Source: Amycolatopsis circi
Lineage (GTDB): Bacteria > Actinomycetota > Actinomycetes > Mycobacteriales > Pseudonocardiaceae
Reading direction: 5' to 3'
Length of the DNA stretch: 64,000 nt
Assembly: GCF_003385235.1 (NCBI RefSeq)
Contig: NZ_PQIA01000002.1
Location: forward strand, 37,077-101,076
The notes under the pieces were generated by a model. That model had not been told where the DNA came from. It saw nothing but the letters and a program-made list of their open reading frames with translations, and did no database searches. The position numbers and the translations under genes were made by a program. How positions within the stretch are numbered: the first letter of the stretch is position 1; each line of letters begins with the position of its first letter. This document shows, one piece after another, positions 7,750 through 16,446 of the stretch.

Positions 7750-9031
7750 TCGCCAGGTCCAGCAAACTCTGCGACACCAGCACATACCCCAGCGCCAGCA
7801 CCACCACAACGGGCACCACCGGCCACCCGGGCATCCGCCACACCTGCGGCCGCCGATGCGCTGGCCGCCGTGCCCACAGCACACTGACCGAAATCGCCAG
7901 GTACAGCGCCACCACGGCCACCCCGGTCACACCGCTCAGCGTTTCCACCGGCACGAAACACAGCACCGCTTCCGAAACACCCACCACGAGCGTCGCCACC
8001 CACGGCGCCCCAAACCGCGGGCTCACCACGCTCAACGCGCGATTCACCGGCGCAGGCCAAGCGTGATCCCGCCCCGACGCGTACAGCACGCGCGAATTCT
8101 GGATCACCATCACGATCACCGCGTTCACGATCGCCGCCGCGATGCACAGGCTCACGATCGTGCCGAACGTCGTACTGCTCCAGCTCACCACGAGCGCGGT
8201 CAGGTCGAGGTTCCCCAGCGTCGCGAGATCCGGCACGCCCAGCGTGATCGCCACGACCGGCACCAGGATCACCACCGAGCTGATGCCGAGCGTCCAGAAC
8301 ACCGTCCGCGACACCGTTTTGTGCGGCTCCCGCATCTCCTCCGCCAGATACACCGCGGTCGAGAACCCCTGCACCACGAACAACGCCACCGCCAACCCGG
8401 CGATCACCGAGACCAGCGCGATCGGGTGCAATCCGTCCAGGCTGGGCCGCACGAGCACCGACGGCGGCCGGTCGCTGTGCGCGAAGCCGAGCACGGACAC
8501 CACGACGATTGCCACGATCTCGATCACCAGGAAAATCCCGGTCAGCCACGCGTTCGACCGCAGGTTCACCAGGCCCATCCCGGTGGACGCCAGCATCACC
8601 AGCGCACCCGCCACCGACGGATCGACGTGCACCGCCACCGCCAGGTAGTCGGCCACTCCGATCGCGATGATCGGCGGCACCACCAGGATCACGATGAACG
8701 ACAGCATGAAGGTGATCCACCCGGCGAACCGGCTGACCACCGTCGACACCATCGCGTACTCGCCGCCCGAACTCGGCACCAGCGTGCCGAGTTCGGAGTA
8801 GCAGAACGCGATCCCGACACACAGCAGCACGGCGAGCCCGATGGCCAGCGCGGTGCCGGTGCCGAGCGAGCCGAACAGCGGCGGGACGAGAACGAACAGT
8901 GACGACGCCGGGGTCACGCAGCTCAGCGTCAGCAGAGTTCCGCCGCCGACCCCGATCGATCTGGTCAGCGAGCGGCGCGCGGGCGAACCGGCGGCAGGGT
9001 CGGTCTGGACGGGGACCGGAACAGGCGGCAT
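7661..9031 (-). CDS. APC superfamily amino-acid permease
   Basis: Integral-membrane transporter with about 12 hydrophobic segments over 456 residues. The N-terminal TM1 region has the GVGGGTLLTLSCVTPASSLFV motif of APC transporters, and SSGGEYAMVSTVVSRFAGW in TM3 is the family signature. ATG 9031 is preceded by GGAGGG 6 nt upstream; the longer frame to 9175 has no such site. Divergent from an Lrp/AsnC regulator and close to a class III aminotransferase, so uptake of an amino acid or amine that the aminotransferase degrades is the natural reading. Its exact substrate is not deducible. Confidence 0.9.
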   Translation of the reverse strand: MPPVPVPVQTDPAAGSPARRSLTRSIGVGGGTLLTLSCVTPASSLFVLVPPLFGSLGTGTALAIGLAVLLCVGIAFCYSELGTLVPSSGGEYAMVSTVVSRFAGWITFMLSFIVILVVPPIIAIGVADYLAVAVHVDPSVAGALVMLASTGMGLVNLRSNAWLTGIFLVIEIVAIVVVSVLGFAHSDRPPSVLVRPSLDGLHPIALVSVIAGLAVALFVVQGFSTAVYLAEEMREPHKTVSRTVFWTLGISSVVILVPVVAITLGVPDLATLGNLDLTALVVSWSSTTFGTIVSLCIAAAIVNAVIVMVIQNSRVLYASGRDHAWPAPVNRALSVVSPRFGAPWVATLVVGVSEAVLCFVPVETLSGVTGVAVVALYLAISVSVLWARRPAHRRPQVWRMPGWPVVPVVVVLALGYVLVSQSLLDLAITAGVLVVSAGYWWGYLRRRSDRWLVTIP

Positions 9032-9105
9032 GGGGATCCCTCCGTCGGCGGCGCTGGAATTCGACGGATGGAACAGGACGGGTTTGCCGTTGTCAACGCC
9101 GGAAA

Positions 9106-9119
9106 GACGACGAAATCCG
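9106..9119. promoter_or_regulatory. Candidate Lrp box upstream of the permease
   Basis: The 14-mer GACGACGAAATCCG occurs here, about 75 bp upstream of the permease start, and again exactly at 9704-9717 upstream of the aminotransferase. It is embedded in a loose CGAC...GTCG dyad. The Lrp gene lies between the two copies. Confidence 0.5.
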
Positions 9120-9219
9120 TTGTCGGCCACCCCGGTCAACGGACCATCTGGACACTCTGGGCGACCGTTCGCCACGGTCCAGCTTGCCCACGCCTAGGCC
9201 GAGCCGGGATGATCCCGGG

Positions 9220-9705
9220 ATGCAGAGCCAGGACCCGAACCGGCCCGCGCCGCCGGTGGTCGACGACATCTCGAAGCAGATCATCGCCCAGTTGCAAGAG
9301 GACGGACGGCGGCCGTACGCCACGATCGGCAAGGCGGTCGGGCTGTCCGAGGCGGCGGTCCGCCAGCGGGTGCAGCGACTGTCCGATTCGGGCGTCATCC
9401 AGATCGTCGCGGTGTCGGATCCCTTGCAGATCGGGCTTTTCCGCCAGGCGATGGTCGCGATCACGGTCGACGGGCCGCTCGATCCGGTCGCCGACGCACT
9501 GGCCGAAATGGACGAGATCGAGTACGTCGTGCTCTGCGCCGGCCGCTTCGACGTGCTGTGCGAGGTGCTCTGCGCCGACGACGAGGCGCTGCTCGACCTC
9601 ATCTCCAATCGCATCCGGACGCTGCCCGGAGTGCGCACTGCGGAGACACTCGTGTACCTCAAGCTGCGGAAACAGTCGTACCAGTGGGGCCTGCACCGCG
9701 GGTGA
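9220..9705 (+). CDS. Lrp/AsnC family transcriptional regulator
   Basis: 161-residue feast/famine regulator. Residues 15-65 form the HTH (ISKQIIAQLQEDGRRPYATIGKAVGLSEAAVRQRVQRLSDSG) and residues 75-150 the RAM ligand-binding domain (VVLCAGRFDVLCEVLCADDEALL, TAETLVYLKL). ATG 9220 gives the normal family length; the frame is open further upstream but without a start site. It sits between the permease and the aminotransferase, and the same 14-bp word flanks it on both sides, so it probably controls both in response to the transported compound. Confidence 0.93.
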   Translation: MQSQDPNRPAPPVVDDISKQIIAQLQEDGRRPYATIGKAVGLSEAAVRQRVQRLSDSGVIQIVAVSDPLQIGLFRQAMVAITVDGPLDPVADALAEMDEIEYVVLCAGRFDVLCEVLCADDEALLDLISNRIRTLPGVRTAETLVYLKLRKQSYQWGLHRG

Positions 9706-9717
9706 CGACGAAATCCG
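9704..9717. promoter_or_regulatory. Candidate Lrp box upstream of the aminotransferase
   Basis: Second exact copy of GACGACGAAATCCG, overlapping the Lrp stop codon and 157 bp before the aminotransferase start. See 9106-9119. Confidence 0.5.
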
Positions 9718-9873
9718 AAGATCAGTCCCGATGGAAACGATGAAATTAGTCGTTGTGGGTGGCACTGACGACTGATCCGCTTGCCAACCGGCACCAGCTC
9801 GTGCGATAACCGAGAAGTCCGGCCGGTACGCCAGGGTGCGTGCCGGCAGCTTCGAGGCCCGTTTCGAGGAGCC

Positions 9874-11262
9874 ATGACCACGACCGCCGAACCCGCCGGG
9901 ATCACCACCGGCTCGGGCACTGCCGCACGCGACAACCTCTGGCTGCACTTCACGCGCCACAGCCGCGCCGACACCGCCGACATCCCGGTGATCGTGCGCG
10001 GCGAGGGCGCCTACATCTGGGACGACACCGGCAAGCGCTACCTCGACGGCCTCGCCGGGCTGTTCGCGGTGCAGGTCGGCCACGGTCGCGAGGAACTGGC
10101 CGAAGCCGCCGCGCGGCAAACGAAGCAGCTCGCGTACTTCCCGCTCTGGGGTCACGCGCATCCGCCCGCGCTCGAACTGGCCGAACGCTTGGCCGTCGCG
10201 TCGCCGGGCGACCTCAACCGCGTGTTCTTCACCGTCAGCGGCGGCGAATCCGTGGAAACGGCGTGGAAACTCGCCAAGCAGTACTTCAAGCTGGTCGGAA
10301 AACCCACTAAGCACAAGGTGATCAGCCGCGCGCTGGCGTATCACGGCACGTCGCAGGGCGCGCTGTCCATCACCGGAATTCCGGGCGCGAAGGCCGATTT
10401 CGAACCGCTCGTGCCGAGCACTCTGCGCGTGCCGAACACGAACTTCTACCGCGCGCCCGAACACGCCGACGACTATGCAGCATACGGCCGATGGGCTGCC
10501 GACCAAATCGAGCAGGCCATCGAATTCGAGGGCGCGGATACGGTAGCTGCGGTATTCCTCGAACCCGTGCAAAACACCGGTGGTTGTTTTGTTCCGCCAC
10601 CGGGCTATTTCGCACGAGTCCGCGAGATTTGCGACAAACACGACGTGCTCTTGGTCTCCGACGAGGTGATCTGCGCGTTCGGCCGGGTCGGCTACGACTT
10701 CGCGGCCAAACGCTACGGCTACCAGCCGGACATCATCACCACTGCCAAGGGCCTGACCTCGGGTTACGCGCCGCTCGGCGCGGTGCTGGCGAGCGAGAAG
10801 CTGATGGAACCGTTCGCCGGCGGCGAGGCGACCTTCATGCACGGCTCGACCTACGGCGGCCACCCGGTTTCCTGCGCGGTGGCGCTGGCCAACCTCGACC
10901 TCATCGAGCGCGAGAACCTTTACGGCCATGTGCTGGAAAAGGAAACCGCCTTCCGGGCGACCCTCGACCGGCTGACCGATCTGCCGATCGTCGGCGACGT
11001 GCGCGGAACCGGTTTCTTCTACGGCATCGAACTCGTCAAGGACAAAGCGACCAAGGAGACCTTCACCGCCGGGGAATCGGAACGGATTTTGCGCGGTTAT
11101 CTCTCGAACGCACTGTTCGAGGGCGGCCTCTACTGCCGCGCCGACGACCGCGCCGAGCCGGTGGTCCAGCTGTCGCCGCCGTTGATCTGCGACCAGCCGC
11201 AGTTCGACGAGATGGAGCAGATCCTCCGGGACGCCCTGACCGGAGCCTGGAAACTGCTCTGA
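9874..11262 (+). CDS. Class III (omega) aminotransferase, PLP-dependent
   Basis: 462-residue fold-type I aminotransferase transferring amino groups from an omega-amine or beta-amino acid to an oxo acid such as pyruvate. Signatures are GHGREELAEAAARQ, TVSGGESVETAWKLAKQY, YHGTSQGALSITG, the DEVICAFGRVG cofactor motif and PLP Lys292 in TTAKGLTSGY. Best resembles putrescine/taurine:pyruvate aminotransferases of actinomycetes; the substrate is inferred. ATG 9874 follows GAGGAG. With the APC permease and Lrp regulator it forms a small amine or amino-acid utilisation unit. Confidence 0.92.
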   Translation: MTTTAEPAGITTGSGTAARDNLWLHFTRHSRADTADIPVIVRGEGAYIWDDTGKRYLDGLAGLFAVQVGHGREELAEAAARQTKQLAYFPLWGHAHPPALELAERLAVASPGDLNRVFFTVSGGESVETAWKLAKQYFKLVGKPTKHKVISRALAYHGTSQGALSITGIPGAKADFEPLVPSTLRVPNTNFYRAPEHADDYAAYGRWAADQIEQAIEFEGADTVAAVFLEPVQNTGGCFVPPPGYFARVREICDKHDVLLVSDEVICAFGRVGYDFAAKRYGYQPDIITTAKGLTSGYAPLGAVLASEKLMEPFAGGEATFMHGSTYGGHPVSCAVALANLDLIERENLYGHVLEKETAFRATLDRLTDLPIVGDVRGTGFFYGIELVKDKATKETFTAGESERILRGYLSNALFEGGLYCRADDRAEPVVQLSPPLICDQPQFDEMEQILRDALTGAWKLL

Positions 11263-11267
11263 CCGAA

Positions 11268-11322
11268 GTCCGTGAAGGACTCCTTGAGGGAATCAGATTC
11301 CATCGAGGAGTCCTTCACGGAC
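11268..11322. terminator. Long hairpin, GTCCGTGA...TCACGGAC class
   Basis: Imperfect inverted repeat of about 23 bp per arm beginning GTCCGTGAAGG and ending CCTTCACGGAC, 5 nt after the aminotransferase stop. No U-tract. The outer 8 bp and overall design are shared with 39583-39637. Confidence 0.6.
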
Positions 11323-11375
11323 GGCCGGGTCCCGCTACGCTGATCTTCGTTGCCTACCCAACGGGAGGAAAGCGC

Positions 11376-11783
11376 GTGGCGCAGTGGAATGACCTGGTCG
11401 CCTACATCAGGCAGACCTACCGGGTGATCCGGGACGACCCGGGCGAAATCCGGATCCGGGTCCTGTTCGGCGACGACGCGGAGACGACGGGACGGGCGCA
11501 GGTCGTGGTGATCGCCCGGGAGATTTTCGACCAGCGCGAGGACTGGGTGCAGATCGCGACCCCGTTCGCCCGCGTCGACGAGGTCGATCTGCTCACCGTG
11601 CTGAGCGAGGTAGGCCAGACGCTGGTGGTCGGCGGGCTCGTGGTGATGGGCGAGCACCTCGTGCTGCGGCATTCGCTGCCGCTGCTGAACCTCGACCTCA
11701 ACGAGTTCACCGATCCGCTCGAACTCGTCGCCGGTTCGGCCGAACTGCTGGAACAGCAGTTCACCGGGCGTGACGACTACTGA
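11376..11783 (+). CDS. Hypothetical protein, possibly YbjN/T3SS-chaperone-like
   Basis: 135-residue soluble protein with alternating strands and helices; no signal peptide or membrane segment. GTG 11376 follows a strong GGGAGGAA site. Pattern (RIRVLFGDDAE...RAQVVVIAREIF then VGGLVVMGEHLVLRHSLPLLNL and a C-terminal helix with the VAGSAELLEQQFTG end) is like the small CesT/YbjN-type alpha-beta proteins common in actinomycetes, but I cannot assign the family firmly. Single gene between two hairpins; no functional context. Confidence 0.75.
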   Translation: MAQWNDLVAYIRQTYRVIRDDPGEIRIRVLFGDDAETTGRAQVVVIAREIFDQREDWVQIATPFARVDEVDLLTVLSEVGQTLVVGGLVVMGEHLVLRHSLPLLNLDLNEFTDPLELVAGSAELLEQQFTGRDDY

Positions 11784-11797
11784 GCCGCCGCAGCCGC

Positions 11798-11837
11798 GAA
11801 AAAGCGGGGCCCTGCTCCGATCAGGGCCCCGCTTTTC
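11798..11837. terminator. Bidirectional intrinsic terminator
   Basis: Stem GAAAAAGCGGGGCCCTG with 7-nt loop and matching arm ending CCCCGCTTTTC. A-rich on the left and T-rich on the right, so it serves both the upstream plus-strand gene and the convergent peptidase gene. Confidence 0.85.
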
Positions 11838-11843
11838 GTTGTC

Positions 11844-13370
11844 TCAGTACGGCTGCGCAGCCGGTGCCCGCGGACCGTCCATCCTGGACTGAACGCTCGG
11901 CTCGACCGCCGGGCAATGCTTGCCGCGGCCCGGATTCGTGCCGTCGATCAGGAACGAGTCGGCGGCGTCGGTGACGCACTGGCTCTTCTTGAAGTACGCG
12001 CCGTGACCCCAGCCCTCGTAGGTGAGCAGCGGCGCGCCGGACTGCTGCGCCGCGCGCACCGCCCAGCTGTACGGAGTGGCCGGGTCGTAACGGCTGTTCA
12101 GCATCAGCATCGGCACGCCCCGCTGGACCGACAACGCGTGCTGCGGGTTGCGCACCGGAGCCGGCCAGCCCGCGCACCCGGTCGCTGCGCTCCAGCCCAG
12201 CGGCGAGAAGTGCAGGTCAGGCGACACCCCGGTGAGCGCCCGGCGATAGCTGTCGAGCTGCGGGTAGCTCGTGATCGGCAGCCGCCAGTCCGAGCAGAAG
12301 ATGCTGTTGAACGGGTTCGGAATGGGAATGTCGTCCTTGCCGAAGTCCGCTCCGATCGGTTTCCCGTCGCGCAGGCTGACCAGGTTCTGCGCGAGCTTGC
12401 CCCAGGTGGGGCCGTAGAAGTTCTGCGAGTAGATGCCGACCAGCGCCATCGGGTCGAGTTTGTCGTCCGGGGTGCCGAGTTCGCCGCGTTCGGCGCGGGC
12501 GTACAGGTCCGCGGTCACCGCGCGGACGTTCTGGCCGTGCAGCGCGCACGACGTCGTCCGGTCGCACCAGTCGCTGAACTGCTCGAACAACTCTTGCGTG
12601 GCCTGGGTTTCCGTCTTCAGGAACTCCCAGGTGCTGCGGATGGAGTGGTCCATGTTGCTGTCGAGCACGAGCGCGCGCACCCGGTCCGGGTACGCCTCGG
12701 CGTACTGCTGGCCCATCAGCGTGCCGTAGGAAATGCCGTAATAGGTGAGCTTTTTGTCGCCGAGCGCGGCGCGGATCGCGTCCATGTCGCGCACGACGCT
12801 GCGCGTGTCGGAGTGCGTGGCGAGCGGCCCGGTGATCTTCTCGCAGCTGCGGCCGAGCGCTCGGTTGTACGAGAGCAGCTGCTGGAATTCGGCGGAATCC
12901 TTCGGCTGTACCGGGTTTTTCGCGGTGAGTTCGTCGAGCCCGCACTTGATCGCGGTGCTTTCCCCGACCCCGCGCGGATCGAACCCGACCGTGTCAAACC
13001 GTGCGGCGACCTTCGGCGAGAGCGTCCAGCCGCTTTCCACCTCGCCCGCTCCTGCCCCGCCCGGCCCGCCGGGATCCATGAGCACCGAACCGATCCGGTG
13101 CGCGGGATCGGTGGCCTTGCGCCGCGCGAGCGCGAGCTGGATCGTGCCGTCGCCGGGATGGTCCCAATCGAGCGGCACGGTGAGCTTGCCGCATTCGGCG
13201 CCCTGCCCGGTAGGACAAGGCTTCCAGTCGATCGCCGCGGGTGCGGCGCCTGCCGGTGCCGCGGTGAACAATGCCGTCGCCGCGGTGACCGCGGTGGTGG
13301 CGACCGCCAGTTTCCTGCCCAGACCCAATGCCCTGCCCCTTCGGCGTGAACTGGAGACGTCAGAGCCCAC
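11844..13370 (-). CDS. Secreted alpha/beta hydrolase, tripeptidyl aminopeptidase type (S33, SlpD/E-like)
   Basis: 508-residue exported serine peptidase. The N-terminus has basic residues, a hydrophobic segment and AxA-type cleavage region (TAAPAGAAPA, about residue 40). The catalytic serine lies in GISYG, with the oxyanion region MDPGGPGGAG, the Asp in NSRYDPATPY and the His in EGWGHGAYF; the C-terminal TAP-like domain is present. GTG 13370 is chosen since the longer frame to 13460 overlaps the upstream methyltransferase and places 30 non-signal residues before the signal. Likely releases N-terminal tripeptides outside the cell. Faces a terminator shared with the 11376 gene. Confidence 0.9.
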   Translation of the reverse strand: MGSDVSSSRRRGRALGLGRKLAVATTAVTAATALFTAAPAGAAPAAIDWKPCPTGQGAECGKLTVPLDWDHPGDGTIQLALARRKATDPAHRIGSVLMDPGGPGGAGAGEVESGWTLSPKVAARFDTVGFDPRGVGESTAIKCGLDELTAKNPVQPKDSAEFQQLLSYNRALGRSCEKITGPLATHSDTRSVVRDMDAIRAALGDKKLTYYGISYGTLMGQQYAEAYPDRVRALVLDSNMDHSIRSTWEFLKTETQATQELFEQFSDWCDRTTSCALHGQNVRAVTADLYARAERGELGTPDDKLDPMALVGIYSQNFYGPTWGKLAQNLVSLRDGKPIGADFGKDDIPIPNPFNSIFCSDWRLPITSYPQLDSYRRALTGVSPDLHFSPLGWSAATGCAGWPAPVRNPQHALSVQRGVPMLMLNSRYDPATPYSWAVRAAQQSGAPLLTYEGWGHGAYFKKSQCVTDAADSFLIDGTNPGRGKHCPAVEPSVQSRMDGPRAPAAQPY

Positions 13371-13407
13371 GATCTTGCCAGAAGGTGACGGGTGCCACCA
13401 GGGCGGG

Positions 13408-14223
13408 TTACCGTCCTTTGTGGACAGTTCGGGTGCTGGCCAGATGTACCTGGAAAGCAAGCGGAATCAGCCCATCGGGTCTGGTCAGTGCCGGTGCCTC
13501 GGCGAAAAAGGCGGTTTTCAGCGCGCTGGAAGCCGCTTCGCTCAGCGGGAAGACGTTGTAGACGGTCGAGACGAAATCCCAGACCTGATCGAGCGACCCG
13601 CTGAAATCGATCTCCTCGGTGCGCCACTGGACGGGACTGAACCCGGCAGGGGCGAGGATTTCGTCCACACCGGCCTGATCCCGCGTGCGCGGATCGCCGA
13701 GCTTGGGGATCCGCTGCTCGGCCGGGACGTCGGCGAGGATTTCCCGCAGCAGCTTGCCGAACAGCGCGTAGGTGCCGCCGTCGCTGACTCCGCCGCCGAG
13801 GACGAGCGAGAGTTGCCCGCCCGGCCGGAGCACGCGCGCCAGCTCCGCGGCCACCTGGTCGATGTCAGTCATCAGCATGAACGCCATGTGCGACACACAG
13901 GAATCGAACGCGTGGTCCGCGAACGGCAGTTGCTGCGCCCGTCCCTCCGCCACCGTCGCCGAACGCTGCCTGGCGAGTGCCAGATCGACGCTCGACACGT
14001 CGACCCCGATCGCCTGATGTCCCGCCGCGGCAAGCAGTTCGAGCAGGAATCCGTCGCCGCAAGCCAGATCGAGCACGCGCCCCGGACCGGCGATCTCGTC
14101 CCGGAGAAGCTCGTAGCTCGACCGCCCGTCGGCGCTCCGCCCGCCGCCGAACGCGCGCGAGGTAACCGCCGGATGGCTTGCGTGGAAGGCACGAAAGAAG
14201 GTTTCTTGCGCGGTCCTGGTCAC
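13408..14223 (-). CDS. Class I SAM-dependent methyltransferase
   Basis: 271 residues; SAM-binding motif I VLDLACGDGFLLELL (about 50-64), acidic motif II region GVDVSS, and post-motif RAQQLPFADHAFDSCVSHMAFMLM typical of ubiE/Methyltransf_11 enzymes. Starts with GTG at 14223. It shares the layout, the LPF.D..[FY]D..VSHMA..LM block and the C-terminal (A)PAGF.PV.W segment with the two tandem methyltransferases at 43498 and 44343, so the three are paralogues. Divergent from a MarR regulator 55 bp away, which may control it. Substrate unknown. Confidence 0.9.
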   Translation of the reverse strand: MTRTAQETFFRAFHASHPAVTSRAFGGGRSADGRSSYELLRDEIAGPGRVLDLACGDGFLLELLAAAGHQAIGVDVSSVDLALARQRSATVAEGRAQQLPFADHAFDSCVSHMAFMLMTDIDQVAAELARVLRPGGQLSLVLGGGVSDGGTYALFGKLLREILADVPAEQRIPKLGDPRTRDQAGVDEILAPAGFSPVQWRTEEIDFSGSLDQVWDFVSTVYNVFPLSEAASSALKTAFFAEAPALTRPDGLIPLAFQVHLASTRTVHKGR

Positions 14224-14278
14224 TCTCCCAACTTACGCACCGGCGCGAAATCCCGCCGTCTCTTTGTAGAATCACCGG

Positions 14279-14734
14279 ATGGCGGACGTGGCGACCGATC
14301 GGCGCGAGGCCGAGGTCTGGTGTTCCTACCAGCGTGTGCAACGGGTGCTCGGCAGCGCGCTCGACCGGCAGCTGGAGCGCGACGCCGGGATCTCCGGAGC
14401 GGACTACGCCCTCCTCGTCCCGCTCGCGAACGAGCCCGACGGCGTGCTGCGGATGCGGGAACTCGGCGCGACCGTCGAATGGGACCGCAGCCGGTTGTCG
14501 CATCACGTGAGCCGGATGTGCAAACGCGGGCTGGTCGTGCGGGAGAACTGCACCGAGGACGCGCGCGGGGCGAACGTCCGGCTCACCGACGCCGGGCGCG
14601 CGGCGGTCAAGGCCGCCGAAGGGCAGCACGGCGAACTCGTCCGCCGGTATTTCTTCGACCAGGTCAGCGGCCCCGAGCTGGAACTGCTCGGCCGCGTCTT
14701 CTCCCGGATGCTCACCCGGTTGGCGCAGGACTGA
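14279..14734 (+). CDS. MarR family transcriptional regulator
   Basis: 151 residues with the MarR winged helix: helical dimerisation N-terminus, ADYALLVPLANEPDGVLRMRELGATVEWDRSRLSHHVSRMCKRGLVVRENCTEDARGANVRLTDAGR. The D-R-S-R-L-S recognition helix and the DxRG wing are intact. Divergent from the methyltransferase and 84 bp upstream of a flavin monooxygenase in the same direction; either could be its target. Confidence 0.92.
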   Translation: MADVATDRREAEVWCSYQRVQRVLGSALDRQLERDAGISGADYALLVPLANEPDGVLRMRELGATVEWDRSRLSHHVSRMCKRGLVVRENCTEDARGANVRLTDAGRAAVKAAEGQHGELVRRYFFDQVSGPELELLGRVFSRMLTRLAQD

Positions 14735-14818
14735 CCGAGGCCGTCAGCGCTCCGTGCGGGCGCGGTAAGCGGTGCGCCGCAGTGTTGCCGCATCGCCTAC
14801 CGACCCAGGGGAGCAGAG

Positions 14819-16018
14819 ATGACCAGCAAAACCGTTCTCGTGTCCGGCGCCAGCGTCGCGGGTCCGTCCGCCGCCTACTGGCTGCACCGTTATGGCTATT
14901 CGGTGACCGTCGTCGAGGCCGCGCCGCAGCTGCGGCCGGGCGGGCAGGCCGTCGATTTCCGCGGTGAGCAGATGAAGCTCGTCGAGGCGATGGGCCTGCT
15001 CGATGACCTGCGGGAGCACGAGACCGCGCTGCGCGAGCAGGTGCAGCTCGACCCGTCCGGACAGCCCGCCTTCACGCTCCCGAGCGGGTTCACCAACGGC
15101 GAGCTGGAAGTCCTGCGCGGCGACCTGGCCCGCATTCTCTACGACCACACCAAGGACTACACCGAGTACGTCTTCGGCGATCGCGTCACCTCGCTCGCGG
15201 AGACCGCCGACGGCGTCGACGTCACCTTCCGCCACGGCGCCCCGCGCCGCTTCGACCTGGTCGTCGGCGCGGACGGCATCCACTCCGGCGTGCGGACGGC
15301 CGCGTTCGGCCCGGAGGCGAAGTTCCGCACCGACCTCGGTTACCACGTCGCCGGGTTCACCGCGCCCAACCACCTCCGCCTCGACCACGCGGGCCTGCTC
15401 TACAACGAACCCGGCCTCGGCGCGATCGTCACCAGCCACCGCGACCCGGCTTCCGTCACCGTCGGTCTCACCTTCCGCGGCGACCCGGACGGCTACGGCC
15501 GCCCTGACCTGGCTCGCCAAAAGGACATCGTCACCGAGGTCTTCGCCGACGCCGGATGGGAACTCCCGCAGTTGCTCACCGCCGTCGCCGACGCGCCTGA
15601 CCTGTACTTCGACACCGTCGGCCAGGTCAAGCTGGACTGCTGGTCCCGCGGCCGGGTCGTGCTGCTCGGCGACGCCGCCTGGTGCGCCGGCCCGGGCGGA
15701 TCCGGCACCGGTCTCGCGATGATGGGCGCGCAGGTGCTGGCAGGGGAACTCGCCGCGGCCGGCGGCGACCACGCGACCGCGTTCGCCCGCTACGAGCAGC
15801 GGCTGCGCAAGCCCGCCCGCGTCGGCCAGCGCAACGGTGCCGGTTCGGCCGACTTCCTCGTCCCGGCCACCGAGGAGAAGCTGCGCAAGCGCAACAAGAT
15901 GTACCGCTCGCTGACCGGTCCGATCGGCCGCCGCGTCTTCGAGTACATGGGCAGCCGCGCCGCGAACGCGGTCAAATTCCGCGAATACCCTCAGCCCCGC
16001 GCGCACGCCTTGCCTTGA
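14819..16018 (+). CDS. FAD-dependent monooxygenase (PHBH-fold, TetX-like)
   Basis: 399-residue group A flavoprotein monooxygenase. Rossmann FAD motif SGASVAGPSAAYWL (about 9-22), the VVGADGIHSGVRT DG motif and GDAAWCAGPGGSGTGLA second FAD motif are all present. Start supported by GGGGAGCAGAG. It hydroxylates or oxidatively modifies an aromatic or polyketide-like compound, so a detoxification role under MarR control is plausible. No membrane or signal segment. Confidence 0.9.
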   Translation: MTSKTVLVSGASVAGPSAAYWLHRYGYSVTVVEAAPQLRPGGQAVDFRGEQMKLVEAMGLLDDLREHETALREQVQLDPSGQPAFTLPSGFTNGELEVLRGDLARILYDHTKDYTEYVFGDRVTSLAETADGVDVTFRHGAPRRFDLVVGADGIHSGVRTAAFGPEAKFRTDLGYHVAGFTAPNHLRLDHAGLLYNEPGLGAIVTSHRDPASVTVGLTFRGDPDGYGRPDLARQKDIVTEVFADAGWELPQLLTAVADAPDLYFDTVGQVKLDCWSRGRVVLLGDAAWCAGPGGSGTGLAMMGAQVLAGELAAAGGDHATAFARYEQRLRKPARVGQRNGAGSADFLVPATEEKLRKRNKMYRSLTGPIGRRVFEYMGSRAANAVKFREYPQPRAHALP

Positions 16019-16041
16019 CGCTGAGGAGAAGGTTTAGCGTC
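16015..16041 (+). promoter_or_regulatory. MerR-type operator/promoter
   Basis: TTGACG -35-like box within a dyad GACGCT-N13-AGCGTC (16017-16022 and 16036-16041), 7 nt before the merR-like start. A long dyad between promoter elements is the usual arrangement for autoregulated MerR genes. Confidence 0.5.
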
Positions 16042-16047
16042 GAAGAC

Positions 16048-16446
16048 ATGCGGATCGGCGAACTGGCACAGCGGGCCGGGACCACCACGCGGGCCCTGCG
16101 CTTCTACGAGGCACAGGGCCTGCTCCCGGCGGCGCGCGCGGCGAACGGCTATCGCGAGTACGACGAGGACGACCTGCGCCTCGTCACGGAAATCCAGACC
16201 CTGCGCACCGTCGGATTCAGCCTCGACGACACCCGCCCGTTCGTCGACTGCCTCCGCACCGGCCACGACGCGGGCGACGCGTGTCCGGCGTCGGTCGAGG
16301 TGTACCGGCGGAAGCTCGACGAGGTCGAGGCCTGCATGCGCGACCTCGCCGCGGTCCGCTCCGCCCTGCTCGACAAACTCGCCGCCGCCACTGCCCGCCC
16401 GGCCGATCCGTGCGCCGCCCCCGCCGAACTCGAGGAGTCCCGATGA
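16048..16446 (+). CDS. MerR family transcriptional regulator
   Basis: 132 residues: MerR HTH (MRIGELAQRAGTTTRALRFYEAQGLLPAARAANGYREYDEDDLRLV) then a dimerisation helix with three cysteines at about residues 71, 81 and 97, which could act as redox or metal ligands. Its stop overlaps the start of a thioredoxin gene (ATGA). Operon with thioredoxin suggests thiol or electrophile sensing. Effector is inferred. Confidence 0.92.
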   Translation: MRIGELAQRAGTTTRALRFYEAQGLLPAARAANGYREYDEDDLRLVTEIQTLRTVGFSLDDTRPFVDCLRTGHDAGDACPASVEVYRRKLDEVEACMRDLAAVRSALLDKLAAATARPADPCAAPAELEESR

